Shown in pieces: positions 10,711 through 19,638 of a stretch of 45,168 bases of DNA. This DNA is from Acidiferrobacterales bacterium. Its GTDB lineage: Bacteria > Pseudomonadota > Gammaproteobacteria > Acidiferrobacterales > JAJDNE01. Where the stretch lies: assembly GCA_022340825.1 (NCBI GenBank), contig JAJDNE010000033.1, forward strand, positions 1 through 45,168, written 5' to 3'. The notes below the pieces were generated by a model, which was not told the DNA's origin, did not search any database, and worked only from the letters and a program-made list of their open reading frames with translations. A program made the position numbers and the translations under genes. Each line of letters starts with the position of its first letter. The stretch's first letter is position 1.

Positions 10711-11427
10711 ATGCGCCCGAGCGGACGTAATCCTGATCAATTACGCGAAATCACACTCACCCGAAACTATACCCGGCATGCGGAGGGCTCGGTGATGGTC
10801 GAGTTCGGTGGCACCAAGGTTTTGTGTAACGCCACCGTCGAAACCCGCGTACCGCCGTGGCTGAAAGGCAAGGGGCAGGGCTGGGTCACCGCCGAGTATG
10901 GCATGCTGCCCCGCTCTACCGGTTCGCGCATGCAACGCGAGGCGGCCAAGGGCAAGCAGGGTGGTCGTACTATGGAGATCCAGCGCCTGATCGGGCGCTC
11001 GCTGCGTGCCGCGGTTGATCTGCAAAAGTTGGGCGAACACAGCATTACCATTGATTGCGATGTCATTCAGGCCGATGGCGGGACGCGCACGGCTTCCATT
11101 ACCGGCGGCTGCGTCGCATTGGTTGATGCCATCAGCCATATGCATGAAAAAAAACTGATCAGTACCGACCCGCTGGTTCACCTGGTTGCCTCGGTTTCAT
11201 GTGGCATCTACCAGGGTACGCCGGTGCTTGACCTGGACTACGACGAGGACTCCAATGCCGAGACCGACATGAACTTTGTCATGGACGACACCGGCAAGTT
11301 TATCGAGATCCAGGGGACGGCCGAGGAAGCAGCATTCTCGCTAGACGAAATGCTGGCGATGACCGAGCTCGCCACTGGCGGCATCAACCAGTTAATCGCG
11401 AAACAGAAGCAGGCGCTGGGCCTGTAA
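10711..11427 (+). CDS. rph: Ribonuclease PH
   Basis: RNase PH is a phosphorolytic 3'-to-5' exoribonuclease that trims tRNA precursors and helps degrade structured RNAs. The 238-residue length is standard. Family marks include the N-terminal [13 protein letters not shown] and the [20 protein letters not shown] segment that binds phosphate and [14 protein letters not shown] and [16 protein letters not shown], with the metal-binding acidic residues, are also present. The C-terminus is intact, unlike the frameshifted rph of E. coli K-12. An AAGGA lies eight bases before the ATG. rdgB follows two bases after the stop. Confidence 0.97.
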   Translation: MRPSGRNPDQLREITLTRNYTRHAEGSVMVEFGGTKVLCNATVETRVPPWLKGKGQGWVTAEYGMLPRSTGSRMQREAAKGKQGGRTMEIQRLIGRSLRAAVDLQKLGEHSITIDCDVIQADGGTRTASITGGCVALVDAISHMHEKKLISTDPLVHLVASVSCGIYQGTPVLDLDYDEDSNAETDMNFVMDDTGKFIEIQGTAEEAAFSLDEMLAMTELATGGINQLIAKQKQALGL

Positions 11428-11429
11428 CC

Positions 11430-12032
11430 ATGGGAAGGCGCATCGTTCTCGCCAGTAACAACGCTGGCAAGGTAAGGGAAATAGGTCAATTGCTCGCCGA
11501 TCAGGAAATCGAGGTCCTGCCACAGTCAGAGTTCGATATCCCCGAGGCAGAGGAAACCGGCCTGACTTTTGTCGAGAACGCCATCCTCAAGGCACGCCAC
11601 GCTGCACACCTGGCGGGTCTGCCCGCCATCGCCGATGACTCCGGCATTGAAGTTGACGCATTGAATGGTGCACCGGGTATTTACTCCGCACGTTTCGCCG
11701 GCAAAGGCGCTAGCGATTCAGACAATTTACGGAAACTGCTGGAAGAACTGAAAGATGTGCCCGAACAGAATCGGACCGCGCGTTTTCAGTGCCTCATGGT
11801 CTACATGCGCCACGAGAAAGATCCGACGCCAATTATTTGCCAGGGTACCTGGGAAGGCTGCATCCTGTTCGAGCCACGAGGCAGCGGAGGTTTCGGTTAT
11901 GACCCGGTGTTTTATGTGCCGACACATGACTGTGCCTCGGCGGAACTTGCACCAGATGAAAAAAATCGCCTGAGCCACCGGGGCCAGGCGATTCGAAAAC
12001 TCGTCACAGCACTCAAGGAAAGTGCCGCCTGA
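11430..12032 (+). CDS. rdgB: dITP/XTP pyrophosphatase (RdgB/HAM1)
   Basis: RdgB hydrolyses dITP, ITP and XTP to monophosphates and keeps deaminated purines out of nucleic acids. The 200-residue length is normal. Motifs are the N-terminal ASNNAGKVREI, TFVENAILKARHAA, the metal and base pocket DDSGIEVDALNGAPGIYSARFAG, and the C-terminal GSGGFGYDPVFY with LSHRGQA. It starts two bases after rph, the common rph-rdgB pairing. In many relatives hemW follows directly; here a block of minus-strand genes intervenes. Confidence 0.97.
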   Translation: MGRRIVLASNNAGKVREIGQLLADQEIEVLPQSEFDIPEAEETGLTFVENAILKARHAAHLAGLPAIADDSGIEVDALNGAPGIYSARFAGKGASDSDNLRKLLEELKDVPEQNRTARFQCLMVYMRHEKDPTPIICQGTWEGCILFEPRGSGGFGYDPVFYVPTHDCASAELAPDEKNRLSHRGQAIRKLVTALKESAA

Positions 12033-12040
12033 TCCCGCTA

Positions 12041-12484
12041 CTACTTGCCGGGCATTTTTATTACTTTCAGCAACGCCAGTAATATCACCATGCCAGCAGC
12101 AATTGTTAGCCAACCTCCCAGCCCAATGCGCGGAAATACATCGAACTGGAGTCGAATAAACCCGTAAACAAAACCCGCGACAGGCATAACCCCCGCGATC
12201 CACGCCGGGATTGTCCTGTCCTTACCAATGGCGCCAAACGCGATAATCAACACGGCACTGATGGGTACAAGAAAAAGTGAATACACCAGATAAACATTGA
12301 TATCGAATTTACCCGTCCACGACTTAAGAGAAGTCGCCTTCGCTGCGGCATGAGCAATATCCGGTATCTCGTAACCGGCAAACGAACCACCCAGTTTTAT
12401 CCAGGGTAAAAAGAATGCGACAACAATTACTGCCGCGCCAATAGTAACCAGATCAACGGGAATCGTAACTCTGGATTTTGCCAT
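12041..12484 (-). CDS. Hypothetical four-TM membrane protein
   Basis: This is a 147-residue protein with no family I recognise. Four hydrophobic stretches are visible, at about residues 12-30, 68-88, 92-112 and 122-142. A polar loop lies between the first two. The N-terminus MAKSRVTIPVD and C-terminus IKMPGK are short and basic, suggesting both ends are cytoplasmic. The ATG is supported by a strong GGGGGAGG Shine-Dalgarno seven bases upstream. It is convergent with rdgB, with only eight bases between stops, and I see no terminator hairpin between them. It is a real gene by its start site and codon pattern; its function is unknown. Confidence 0.7.
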   Translation of the reverse strand: MAKSRVTIPVDLVTIGAAVIVVAFFLPWIKLGGSFAGYEIPDIAHAAAKATSLKSWTGKFDINVYLVYSLFLVPISAVLIIAFGAIGKDRTIPAWIAGVMPVAGFVYGFIRLQFDVFPRIGLGGWLTIAAGMVILLALLKVIKMPGK

Positions 12485-12570
12485 TGCACTGCCTCCCCCG
12501 TTCGGGATTAATGTTAATAATCGAATTGCGGTAGACGAATTCCGACGTCTTGTTCCCGTCGACCGTGCGC

Positions 12571-13278
12571 CTAGATTCTTCCGTCGAGATAGCGCTTTCT
12601 TCTGGCCGGCGGAAATTTTTCTATTGCATACCGTAACATGGTCCTCGGCATATTTTTATAACGGGATTTGAGAAATTTCTCCTCGACCTGACGATCGCGG
12701 TTACCGACCTCGCGCAACATCCAGCCAACGGCTTTGTGAATAAGATCGTGCTTGTCATTGAGCAGAAGATCGGCAATCTTGAGGCTGTCGTCAAAATCGT
12801 CGTGGCTGATGAAAAACAGGGTCGCCATCATGGCAACACGCCGACTCCACAGGTGTGGCGACCGCGCCAGGGAGTAAAGGCGCTTGCGATCGTGTTCTCG
12901 CAGATAGCCGCCTACAATGCGAGGCGCAGATATATCGACCAGGTCCCAGTTGTTGATGTTTCGCAGGTTATGCAGATAAAGATTGAATATCCGCTTCTGA
13001 TCTTCAGCTGCGCCGCGCTGAAACTGCTCGACCAGTATCAACAGCGCCAGCATACGCTCTTCATGATAGGCCGAGTTTATAAGTGACTCGACATCTGAAA
13101 ACGGCAGGGTTCGGTATTGCTTCGCCAGCTTTCGTAACGGCCCGACACGTACACCGAGAAACCGGTCGCCCTCACCGTACTCACCGGGGCCGGTCTTGAA
13201 ATAACGCTGCAGATTCGTTGCATCTTCCTTGCTGGCAACCTGTTCCAGCTTGGAACGAATTTCCTTTAATACCACCAC
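12571..13278 (-). CDS. AlkD-like DNA alkylation repair protein
   Basis: AlkD proteins are HEAT-repeat DNA glycosylases that remove bulky or cationic alkylated bases. The family core is clear: GVRVGPLRKLAKQY, ERMLALLILVEQF, NINNWDLVDISAPRIVGGYL with the functional Trp/Asp, LWSRRVAMMATLFFI, and HKAVGWMLREVGNRD. The track start at 13362 runs into the upstream gene and adds an unrelated N-terminus. I place the start at one of two tandem GTG codons at 13278/13275, just before LKEIRSKLEQ, giving about 235 residues, the usual size. The Shine-Dalgarno is weak, so the exact start is uncertain. Confidence 0.85.
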   Translation of the reverse strand: MVVLKEIRSKLEQVASKEDATNLQRYFKTGPGEYGEGDRFLGVRVGPLRKLAKQYRTLPFSDVESLINSAYHEERMLALLILVEQFQRGAAEDQKRIFNLYLHNLRNINNWDLVDISAPRIVGGYLREHDRKRLYSLARSPHLWSRRVAMMATLFFISHDDFDDSLKIADLLLNDKHDLIHKAVGWMLREVGNRDRQVEEKFLKSRYKNMPRTMLRYAIEKFPPARRKRYLDGRI

Positions 13279-13292
13279 GAGCCCGAGCGTGC

Positions 13293-13721
13293 CTAGAGCT
13301 TGAGATACACCAGCCACCAGACCAACACAGCGCCGACTACCATGACCACCCTGAGAGACCAATAAATGCTGTTTTTCTCACCCGATTTCTCTATTGCAGA
13401 CCACGCACTGTGAAATGTTGTAGAAAAGCTTTTCCGAACAGCCTGAAGACGAGCCTTGCGTACTTCTATCGATTTATTCAGCAAAGAAAGAATGTAGTTG
13501 CCTAGCACGGCAACAACCGTAGCGACCAGACACAGGACCAGTTTTTCGACTTCCGACGCCCTTCCGTCAATAAGCTGCGCCACACCAACAACGGCGGCAT
13601 ACAGCAACAACGCGTAGTTCGTGACGGACCACTGCTGACGCTTGAAAAATTCAAGATCGGTTACGCTGACCTGGTATAGAAGCCGCAGCTCTTCGTGCGT
13701 ATTGGTATTTTCAGTCGACAT
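13293..13721 (-). CDS. Hypothetical small membrane protein
   Basis: This is a 142-residue protein with a polar N-terminus and three hydrophobic segments, at roughly residues 36-52, 60-82 and 122-140. A basic region (SIEVRKARLQAVRKSF) separates the last two. I do not recognise a family. The LYQVSVTDLEFFKRQQW start resembles small membrane proteins in which a short amphipathic helix precedes the membrane. It lies 15 bases before the AlkD-like gene and nine bases after the GlcG-like gene on the same strand, so it is probably part of one transcript with both. Confidence 0.65.
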   Translation of the reverse strand: MSTENTNTHEELRLLYQVSVTDLEFFKRQQWSVTNYALLLYAAVVGVAQLIDGRASEVEKLVLCLVATVVAVLGNYILSLLNKSIEVRKARLQAVRKSFSTTFHSAWSAIEKSGEKNSIYWSLRVVMVVGAVLVWWLVYLKL

Positions 13722-13730
13722 CCGTGACTC

Positions 13731-14225
13731 CTATTGCGCGAACTCAAGCTCGTCCTGGATCGCGGCCAGCCCCGCCTTTGCGCAGGCATCGTCAACGTCG
13801 CCGGGCGACTTCTTCCCCGGTGCCCCGGCCACACCGATAGCGCCATACATCACTCCGCCGGTTCGTATCGCGATACCGCCACCTATCAGCGAGAAATTCT
13901 GTGACCCGCGCAGATGGGGGAGACGCGGGCCGAGCTCCTCCGTGGAACCTTGAAGGGTTGCTGCCGTCCAAGCCTTGTTTTTGGCGCCTTTAATTGTGTG
14001 CTTACCGGACAACGGGCTCCTGACAAACGCAACAAGGTTGCCATAGCGATCCGTAACCGCCACGGCGACCTGATATCCCTTTTTACTGCAGTCGCGCGCG
14101 GCTGCGAGCGCTGCCTTGTTCGCGACCTCCATCGACAGCGCGCGAATCGTTACATATGGAGACTCTTCGGCGATGGCATCAACGCTAGCCAGTAGCAAGG
14201 CGGCAACGGCTGTCAGTCTTTTCAC
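13731..14225 (-). CDS. Secreted GlcG/HbpS-family protein
   Basis: GlcG/HbpS (DUF336) proteins bind haem or cobalamin-like ligands in some bacteria; others have no known ligand. The start is a GTG at 14225 with AGGAG seven bases upstream. The first ~19 residues (KRLTAVAALLLASVDAIAEE) form a signal peptide with a likely cut after AIA. The family core follows: ALAAARDCSKKGYQVAVAVTD, GNLVAFVRSP, NKAWTAATLQGST, IGGGIAIRTGGVMYGAIGVAGAPG, and DDACAKAGLAAI at the end. It is most likely periplasmic. It lies in the minus-strand block between rdgB and hemW; a link to haem is possible but not shown. Confidence 0.88.
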   Translation of the reverse strand: MKRLTAVAALLLASVDAIAEESPYVTIRALSMEVANKAALAAARDCSKKGYQVAVAVTDRYGNLVAFVRSPLSGKHTIKGAKNKAWTAATLQGSTEELGPRLPHLRGSQNFSLIGGGIAIRTGGVMYGAIGVAGAPGKKSPGDVDDACAKAGLAAIQDELEFAQ

Positions 14226-14262
14226 GTAATTCTCCTGCTTTGTCTGAATGGTTAAATTGTTG

Positions 14263-15630
14263 TTACTGGGCTGCTTTCGGTTCGGTCTTATTCCCTGTCG
14301 TTACCAGTTCCTTCAGCGTTTTGTCCTTCAGGTAGTCGCCGACCACCGTGTCCAGCTCCTTGAATAATCCTTTGATCTCCGGTGCGACAGAAACATGCTC
14401 GAATGGTTTTTGTGCCTCGCGATTTCCGGCACGAACGGTATCCAGGACATCCTTGATGCGAGTGGAGTCCAGCGGCATGGCTGGCATATACACCGGTGGT
14501 TCGTCATTGGTACTTACCACCATTTCATTCTGTTCCATCAACTCCAGCACCGTTCTCATCACATCTGCCTGGATACGAAACTGCTGAGCCAACGCATCCA
14601 GTGTCCAGCCGGCACGCTTTTCATAAAAATGTTTTCCAATAAGAAACATTGCCCCCAGCGCAAGTTTCTCTTTCAGGATATTGCTCAAGCGCAAATCATG
14701 TTGCTGCGGTGACAGGTACCCGGGATTTTGAACGTAGAACGCAACTACTGCACCAACCAACAAGATCAGCCAGGAGAGGTACAACCAGATCATGAAGACG
14801 ATCAGTGTCGCCAGCGCAGAATAAATCGCAGTGTACTTGGTTGAGTTGGCAACAAACGAAGCAAAGGCCCAGCCGCTCGACTCCCACAGGATACCCCCGA
14901 CGATAGCACCGATCAGGGCCGGTACAACGCGCACCTTGGTATTGGGAATAATAATATAGAGCACTGTGAAAGCGGCGATAACAAACAGGTAGGGCACCAG
15001 CACGAGAACTGAATTAATTAAAAAGCTTAATGTGCTGATTCCCAGCAGGCTCTGCACGATGGAGCTTTTCATCACGGTGGCCGTGATACCCATTGCGGAA
15101 AAAACGAGCACCGGACCAAAGACAAGTACGCTCAGGTAATCGCTAACACGCTCGGTAAACCGCCGCTGGTACCTTACGTGCCATGTGTAGTTGAACGAAC
15201 GCTCGATTTTCTGCATCAGCGCTATTACGGTATACAACAACATACCCAGGCCGATTGCACCGAGAATCCCGACTTTCATATTGTCGACGAAAGCGAGGAT
15301 ATTGGTAGTAATCACTTTTGCGCTCGGCCCTAACGGTGCCAGAAATTCAAGCAGCATCGGTTCCAGCTGGCCATAAACACCGAATGCCTTAAGCACGGAA
15401 AAACTGAGTGCCAGTAACGGGACCAGCGAGAGCAACGTGGTATATACCAGGCTCATTGCCCGCAAATTCAACTGCCCGACGGCGATCTCGTGCGCTACCG
15501 CGTGCAGGATTCGGGCAGCCAAAATCAGAATCGCCCGAAAACGGGGCTTGCTCGCCACATCCACCTCCCAAACGGCGGCTCTATACGCCTTCTGGAGTCG
15601 ATCCTTGATGGGAGTTATCGCCACGTGCAC
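14263..15630 (-). CDS. YihY/virulence factor BrkB family membrane protein
   Basis: This 455-residue inner-membrane protein has the six-helix YihY/BrkB core, formerly mislabelled RNase BN. The signature LRAMSLVYTTLLSLVPLLAL is at about residues 56-75, and FNYTWHVRYQRRFTERVSDYLSVLVFGPVLV follows. The last helices are followed by PGYLSPQQHDLRL. The C-terminal ~140 residues (GKHFYEKRAGWTLDALAQQF onward) look like a winged-helix domain, found in longer family members. The start is GTG. It faces hemW divergently across a 142-base gap. Its transport role, if any, is not established for the family. Confidence 0.9.
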   Translation of the reverse strand: MHVAITPIKDRLQKAYRAAVWEVDVASKPRFRAILILAARILHAVAHEIAVGQLNLRAMSLVYTTLLSLVPLLALSFSVLKAFGVYGQLEPMLLEFLAPLGPSAKVITTNILAFVDNMKVGILGAIGLGMLLYTVIALMQKIERSFNYTWHVRYQRRFTERVSDYLSVLVFGPVLVFSAMGITATVMKSSIVQSLLGISTLSFLINSVLVLVPYLFVIAAFTVLYIIIPNTKVRVVPALIGAIVGGILWESSGWAFASFVANSTKYTAIYSALATLIVFMIWLYLSWLILLVGAVVAFYVQNPGYLSPQQHDLRLSNILKEKLALGAMFLIGKHFYEKRAGWTLDALAQQFRIQADVMRTVLELMEQNEMVVSTNDEPPVYMPAMPLDSTRIKDVLDTVRAGNREAQKPFEHVSVAPEIKGLFKELDTVVGDYLKDKTLKELVTTGNKTEPKAAQ

Positions 15631-15772
15631 CTCTGCGCCATGCGCATGCCAGGACTGGGTTTCGGTTGGCCATCATAACCGCAGAAAGCCGCAAAAATAA
15701 ACGACGCTTATTGCCAGGGCACGGCTCGACCTCTTGCTATAATCGCCAAACCGCCCCACTTTTATTTACCAG

Positions 15773-16921
15773 ATGCTGAACACTCCCCCACCACTTTCGC
15801 TATACGTGCACCTGCCGTGGTGCGTACAGAAATGCCCGTATTGCGACTTTAATTCACACCCACTTCGAGGCGAGGTGCCAGAGACTGAGTATGTAAACGC
15901 CCTGCTGCGTGATCTGGAGCAGGATTTGCCAAGGGTATGGGGACGTCAGCTGGAAAGCGTTTTTATCGGTGGCGGTACCCCTAGCCTGTTCGGCGCTGAT
16001 GCTATCGCGCAACTGATATCGGGCATACGTGCGCGTATCCCGATCAAACCTGCCGCTGAAATCACGCTGGAGGCAAATCCGGGAACCGTCGAAGCCGGGC
16101 GCTTTGCCGGCTTTCGCGAGGCCGGTGTCAATCGCCTTTCCATTGGAGTTCAGAGTTTCAATGATCAACATCTGAAAACGCTGGGTCGCATTCACGATAG
16201 TGCAAGCGCAGTAAAGGCAATCGAAACTGCTCGCGGTGCCGGTTTCGACAACTTAAATATAGATCTAATGTTTGGCCTGCCGGATCAGACCGTGGAACAG
16301 GCGATCGCGGATGTGGGGCGCGCTATTAGCCTGGCACCCGAACACGTATCCCTTTACCAGCTGACGATCGAGCCGAACACTGCCTTTGGTGCGTCGCCAC
16401 CGGAGCTGCCAGAGGAAGATGCTATCTGGGCAATGCAGCTGGAACTGCAGGCGCGTCTCGCAGATGCGCGATACGAACAGTATGAAGTATCTGCCTATGC
16501 GCGAGATGGCAAACGTTCTCGCCACAACCTGAATTACTGGACCTTCGGCGACTACCTGGGCATCGGTGCAGGCGCCCATGGTAAATTAAGTGATCACGAA
16601 AACGTGACCCGCCTGTGGAAAGCAAAACACCCGAAGGAATACTTGCAGCATGCAGGCACTGAACTCGGTATTTCCGGTACGCAACAGTTGTCCGCCGATG
16701 AGCTGCCACTGGAGTTCATGATGAACGCGCTTCGCCTGGTCGATGGTTTCCCTGCCACACTATTCGGAGAACGAACCGGGTTGGCACTCACGGACCTGAT
16801 CGCACCACTGGAACGCGCTGAAGCATTGGGGCTGGTCGAGCGTGACGCAATTCACATGAAACCAACCGTGCGGGGCCAGCAATACCTGAACGACCTGCTG
16901 GCACTGTTTATCAATGGGTGA
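15773..16921 (+). CDS. hemW: HemW, radical SAM haem-trafficking protein
   Basis: HemW is a HemN-like radical SAM protein. Characterised members bind haem and deliver it to client proteins rather than oxidising coproporphyrinogen. LSLYVHLPWCVQKCPYCDFNSH carries the CxxxCxxC cluster motif. FIGGGTPSLFG, EITLEANPGT, RLSIGVQSFND and LMFGLPDQT follow in the usual order. The 382-residue length and the lack of the HemN N-terminal extension and its extra Cys favour HemW. The ATG is at 15773; the upstream gap holds AT-rich TTGCTATAATCG near 15734, a plausible -10 (TATAAT). Downstream genes include hemJ, so haem is a theme here. Confidence 0.95.
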   Translation: MLNTPPPLSLYVHLPWCVQKCPYCDFNSHPLRGEVPETEYVNALLRDLEQDLPRVWGRQLESVFIGGGTPSLFGADAIAQLISGIRARIPIKPAAEITLEANPGTVEAGRFAGFREAGVNRLSIGVQSFNDQHLKTLGRIHDSASAVKAIETARGAGFDNLNIDLMFGLPDQTVEQAIADVGRAISLAPEHVSLYQLTIEPNTAFGASPPELPEEDAIWAMQLELQARLADARYEQYEVSAYARDGKRSRHNLNYWTFGDYLGIGAGAHGKLSDHENVTRLWKAKHPKEYLQHAGTELGISGTQQLSADELPLEFMMNALRLVDGFPATLFGERTGLALTDLIAPLERAEALGLVERDAIHMKPTVRGQQYLNDLLALFING

Positions 16922-16955
16922 AGCGCTTACTACGGGAACACGTTAATATCTGCGC

Positions 16956-17492
16956 ATGGTCAATGCATCGAAATCATTGAAGAAGACTTCTATTTATATT
17001 GCCGTTGCGATAGCGGCGGTATTGCTTGTGGTGCTGTCGATCAAACTTACCCGGCAATCAGCCCAGGCACCGACTATCAACTTCACACTTATCAATGGCA
17101 AGCAACTGTCACTGGCAGACATGCGCGGGAAGCCGGTCCTGGTCTCGTTCTGGTCTACCACCTGCAAGATATGCATCAGGAAAACGCCGGAGATGAATGC
17201 GCTCTACAACAAGCTTCATCCGGACGGTTTCGAGATGATAGCTGTCGCCATGCCCTATGACCCGCCAACGCGCGTGGTCGAGTTCGCTAAAAAACTGGCA
17301 ATGCCCTACCCCGTGGCGCTGGACCACGAAGCGACTATTGTTCAGGCGTTTGGTAATGTGAGAGTGACGCCGACCAATTTTCTGATAACCAGCGATGGAA
17401 AAATTGCCTGGCGAAAACTTGGTGAATTGGATGTGACTCGCCTAGGCGTTACGATTCAGCAAATGATAGAAAATCCGGAGGCAGCGTTATGA
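16956..17492 (+). CDS. TlpA-like membrane-anchored thioredoxin
   Basis: This is a 178-residue thiol-disulfide protein. An N-terminal membrane anchor (about residues 12-29) follows a Lys-rich start, placing the thioredoxin domain in the periplasm. The active site is STTCKICIRKTPEM, a C-K-I-C motif in place of the usual WCxxC, within the SFWSTTCKIC context typical of TlpA/ResA. The cis-proline strand is VRVTPTNFLI. Its stop overlaps the DinB-fold gene start as ATGA. Likely roles are keeping periplasmic thiols reduced or helping cytochrome maturation, but the target is not shown. Confidence 0.9.
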   Translation: MVNASKSLKKTSIYIAVAIAAVLLVVLSIKLTRQSAQAPTINFTLINGKQLSLADMRGKPVLVSFWSTTCKICIRKTPEMNALYNKLHPDGFEMIAVAMPYDPPTRVVEFAKKLAMPYPVALDHEATIVQAFGNVRVTPTNFLITSDGKIAWRKLGELDVTRLGVTIQQMIENPEAAL

Positions 17493-17986
17493 AGCACTAT
17501 TTCGTGGAACAGGCGGATTATCAGCGCTGGGCCTGTGAAGAGATGTTCAGATCATTGGATACACTGTCGGAAGAACAACGCCGGCAGGACTGCGGGATAT
17601 TTTTCAAGGATATTCACAAAACAGTCGATCACATGCTAATTGTTATTCGTAACTGGCGTGCAAGGCTATCCGGCGATTTCGACAATGTCACCGGTTACAG
17701 TGAGTTGCTATTCGATGACTGGGAGCAGTTGAAGCAGGCGCTGAGCAATGAGTTTGTATCATTGGGCGAATGGTTATCTGTACAACCCGAGGACTGGTTT
17801 GGCGGGTCCATCAGTTATCCCGGTTCGGGAGGAAAGATGCGTGAAGCCGGCATCACCGATGGCCTGATTCACATCATGACCCACACCGTGCACCACCGGG
17901 GACAAGTCAGTGCGGTCTGCACCCAAATGGGGGCACCGTCTCCCGAGATGGATTTTGTCTACTATCGCTGGCGTGCAGGAAAATAA
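17489..17986 (+). CDS. DinB-fold metal-binding protein
   Basis: This 165-residue protein belongs to the DinB/YfiT four-helix superfamily, putative metal-dependent transferases often using low-molecular-weight thiols. Three His ligands are visible: the His in FFKDIHKTVDHML and the pair in HTVHHRGQVSAVCTQMG. N-terminal NYQRW-like spacing (ADYQRWACEEMF) also matches. The gene is translationally coupled to the thioredoxin gene, and hemJ begins two bases after its stop, so the three form a tight operon. The substrate is unknown; the thiol-redox neighbour fits a thiol-transferase role. Confidence 0.85.
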   Translation: MKHYFVEQADYQRWACEEMFRSLDTLSEEQRRQDCGIFFKDIHKTVDHMLIVIRNWRARLSGDFDNVTGYSELLFDDWEQLKQALSNEFVSLGEWLSVQPEDWFGGSISYPGSGGKMREAGITDGLIHIMTHTVHHRGQVSAVCTQMGAPSPEMDFVYYRWRAGK

Positions 17987-17988
17987 TC

Positions 17989-18402
17989 ATGCTCTGGATC
18001 AAATCGTTCCACATCATCTTTATGGTTACCTGGTTCGCCGGGCTGTTTTATTTGCCACGCCTGTTCGTCTATCACGCCATGAGCGACGACCAGATCAGTA
18101 ATGAGCGTTTCAAGATTATGGAGCGCAAACTGTTCTTCGGCATCATGACGCCGGGCGCAATTATCACAGTCATTCTTGGGCTATGGTTGTGGCTGGGTTA
18201 CGGTATCGACGGCATGTGGATGATGTGGAAGCTGATACTGGTGCTGGTGCTTATCGGATACCACATCTACTGCGGTAAACTGATGTTTGACTTCAAACAT
18301 GATCGCAACAAACACGGTCATGTGTTCTATCGCTGGTTCAATGAGTTTCCTGTAATTCTTATCATCCCGATTGTGTTGCTGGTCGAGTTGAAGCCCATGT
18401 AG
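17989..18402 (+). CDS. hemJ: Protoporphyrinogen oxidase HemJ
   Basis: HemJ oxidises protoporphyrinogen IX to protoporphyrin IX in the inner membrane of many bacteria lacking HemG and HemY. The 137-residue protein has four hydrophobic segments. It has the conserved N-terminal His in KSFHIIFMVTWFAGLFYLPRLFVYHA and the matching Lys in WMMWKLILVLVLIGYH. The ending EFPVILIIPIVLLV is also typical. ATG follows the DinB-fold stop after two bases. With hemW upstream it places two haem-related genes within 2.6 kb. Confidence 0.93.
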   Translation: MLWIKSFHIIFMVTWFAGLFYLPRLFVYHAMSDDQISNERFKIMERKLFFGIMTPGAIITVILGLWLWLGYGIDGMWMMWKLILVLVLIGYHIYCGKLMFDFKHDRNKHGHVFYRWFNEFPVILIIPIVLLVELKPM

Positions 18403-18485
18403 CCCACACATCGCATTTGCGAATACTAACTTCCCTTAGAATAGCAGTTAAAGGTTGTGGAGAAACACTATCGGAGACAATTGCA

Positions 18486-19583
18486 ATGCAACTGGATGAA
18501 AAAACAATACGAAAATTGATATCCAGCGACCTGATGGATCTGTTTATTCGCGTCGGGCTGATCGTCCTCGTCATTGTTCTGGCCGCGAGGGTATTGGCAC
18601 CGTTTGCCAGCCTGCTTGTCTGGGCGCTGATTCTCGCGGTTGCCCTGTTTCCACTGCATTCGCGTCTGGCGCGTCGGTTGAATGATCGACAGACGTTGTC
18701 CGCGATAATCCTGGTGCTTGCTGGCCTGCTGTTGATTGGCATACCGACATTGATGTTCGGCATATCCGTCGCACAGGAGGTGCGTGATGTGTACGCGGCA
18801 TACGAAAACAATAAACTGTCAATTGGCCCGCCGGATGCATCGGTCGCGCAATGGCCAATTATTGGGGAATCGGTCTACAGCACGTGGAAAACCGCGTCCG
18901 AGAATTTTCCTGAATTTCTGAAAAACCTCCCGCCTCTATTCAACAAAATAGCGAAAGCAGCACTATCCCTCCTCGCCGGGACGGTTGGCGCGGTATTCCT
19001 GTTTATCGGATCGTTGATCGTTGCCGGCATCATGCTGGCTTACGCCGATGCAGGCAGTCGGGCGATGAAACTGCTTTTCACGCGGGTAACCGATCCGCTG
19101 AAAGGGCCGCAGTTGCAACAGCTTTCTGCCAAAACGATACGTTCGGTCGCCAACGGAGTGATTGGCGTTGCCTTTATTCAGGCCGTTCTCGTGGGAATCG
19201 GCTTTGCCCTGGCCGGCATACCAGCAGCTGGCCTGTTGGCGCTCGTGTCATTGATACTCGGCGTGGCTCAACTTCCGCTGTTGCTTATTACGCTACCTGC
19301 CATTGCCTATATTTGGTGGGGCGGCGATGGTTCCACGGCCTATAGTGTATTTCTGACAATCTACCTGGTAGTCGCGGGCATGGTGGATAACGTGCTTAAA
19401 CCCATGCTCCTCGGCCGCGGTGTAGCTGTACCGATGCCTGTTATCCTGGTTGGCGCCCTGGGTGGAATGGTGTCCGGCGGCATCGTTGGCATGTTTATCG
19501 GCGCCGTCGTCCTCGCCGTCGGCTACCAGATCTTTATGGAATGGATCGGCAATACCGTAAACGACGCGAAACCTTCTATCTGA
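18486..19583 (+). CDS. AI-2E/PerM family transporter
   Basis: This is a 365-residue inner-membrane protein of the PerM/TqsA (AI-2E transporter) family. Members export varied small molecules or Na+, and the substrate cannot be read from sequence. I moved the start from the track's TTG at 18417 to the ATG at 18486, which has GGAGA nine bases upstream. Eight or so hydrophobic helices are visible. The conserved ending has NVLKPMLLGRGVAVPMPVI and GALGGMVSGGIVGMFIGAVV. The hydrophilic loop after helix 2 is present. It is separated from hemJ by 83 bases and probably has its own promoter. Confidence 0.9.
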   Translation: MQLDEKTIRKLISSDLMDLFIRVGLIVLVIVLAARVLAPFASLLVWALILAVALFPLHSRLARRLNDRQTLSAIILVLAGLLLIGIPTLMFGISVAQEVRDVYAAYENNKLSIGPPDASVAQWPIIGESVYSTWKTASENFPEFLKNLPPLFNKIAKAALSLLAGTVGAVFLFIGSLIVAGIMLAYADAGSRAMKLLFTRVTDPLKGPQLQQLSAKTIRSVANGVIGVAFIQAVLVGIGFALAGIPAAGLLALVSLILGVAQLPLLLITLPAIAYIWWGGDGSTAYSVFLTIYLVVAGMVDNVLKPMLLGRGVAVPMPVILVGALGGMVSGGIVGMFIGAVVLAVGYQIFMEWIGNTVNDAKPSI

Positions 19584-19638
19584 ATCATCTCGACCGGTGC
19601 TACAACGTCACAACGTGGCGTCGCTTCATTCCGTGAAA

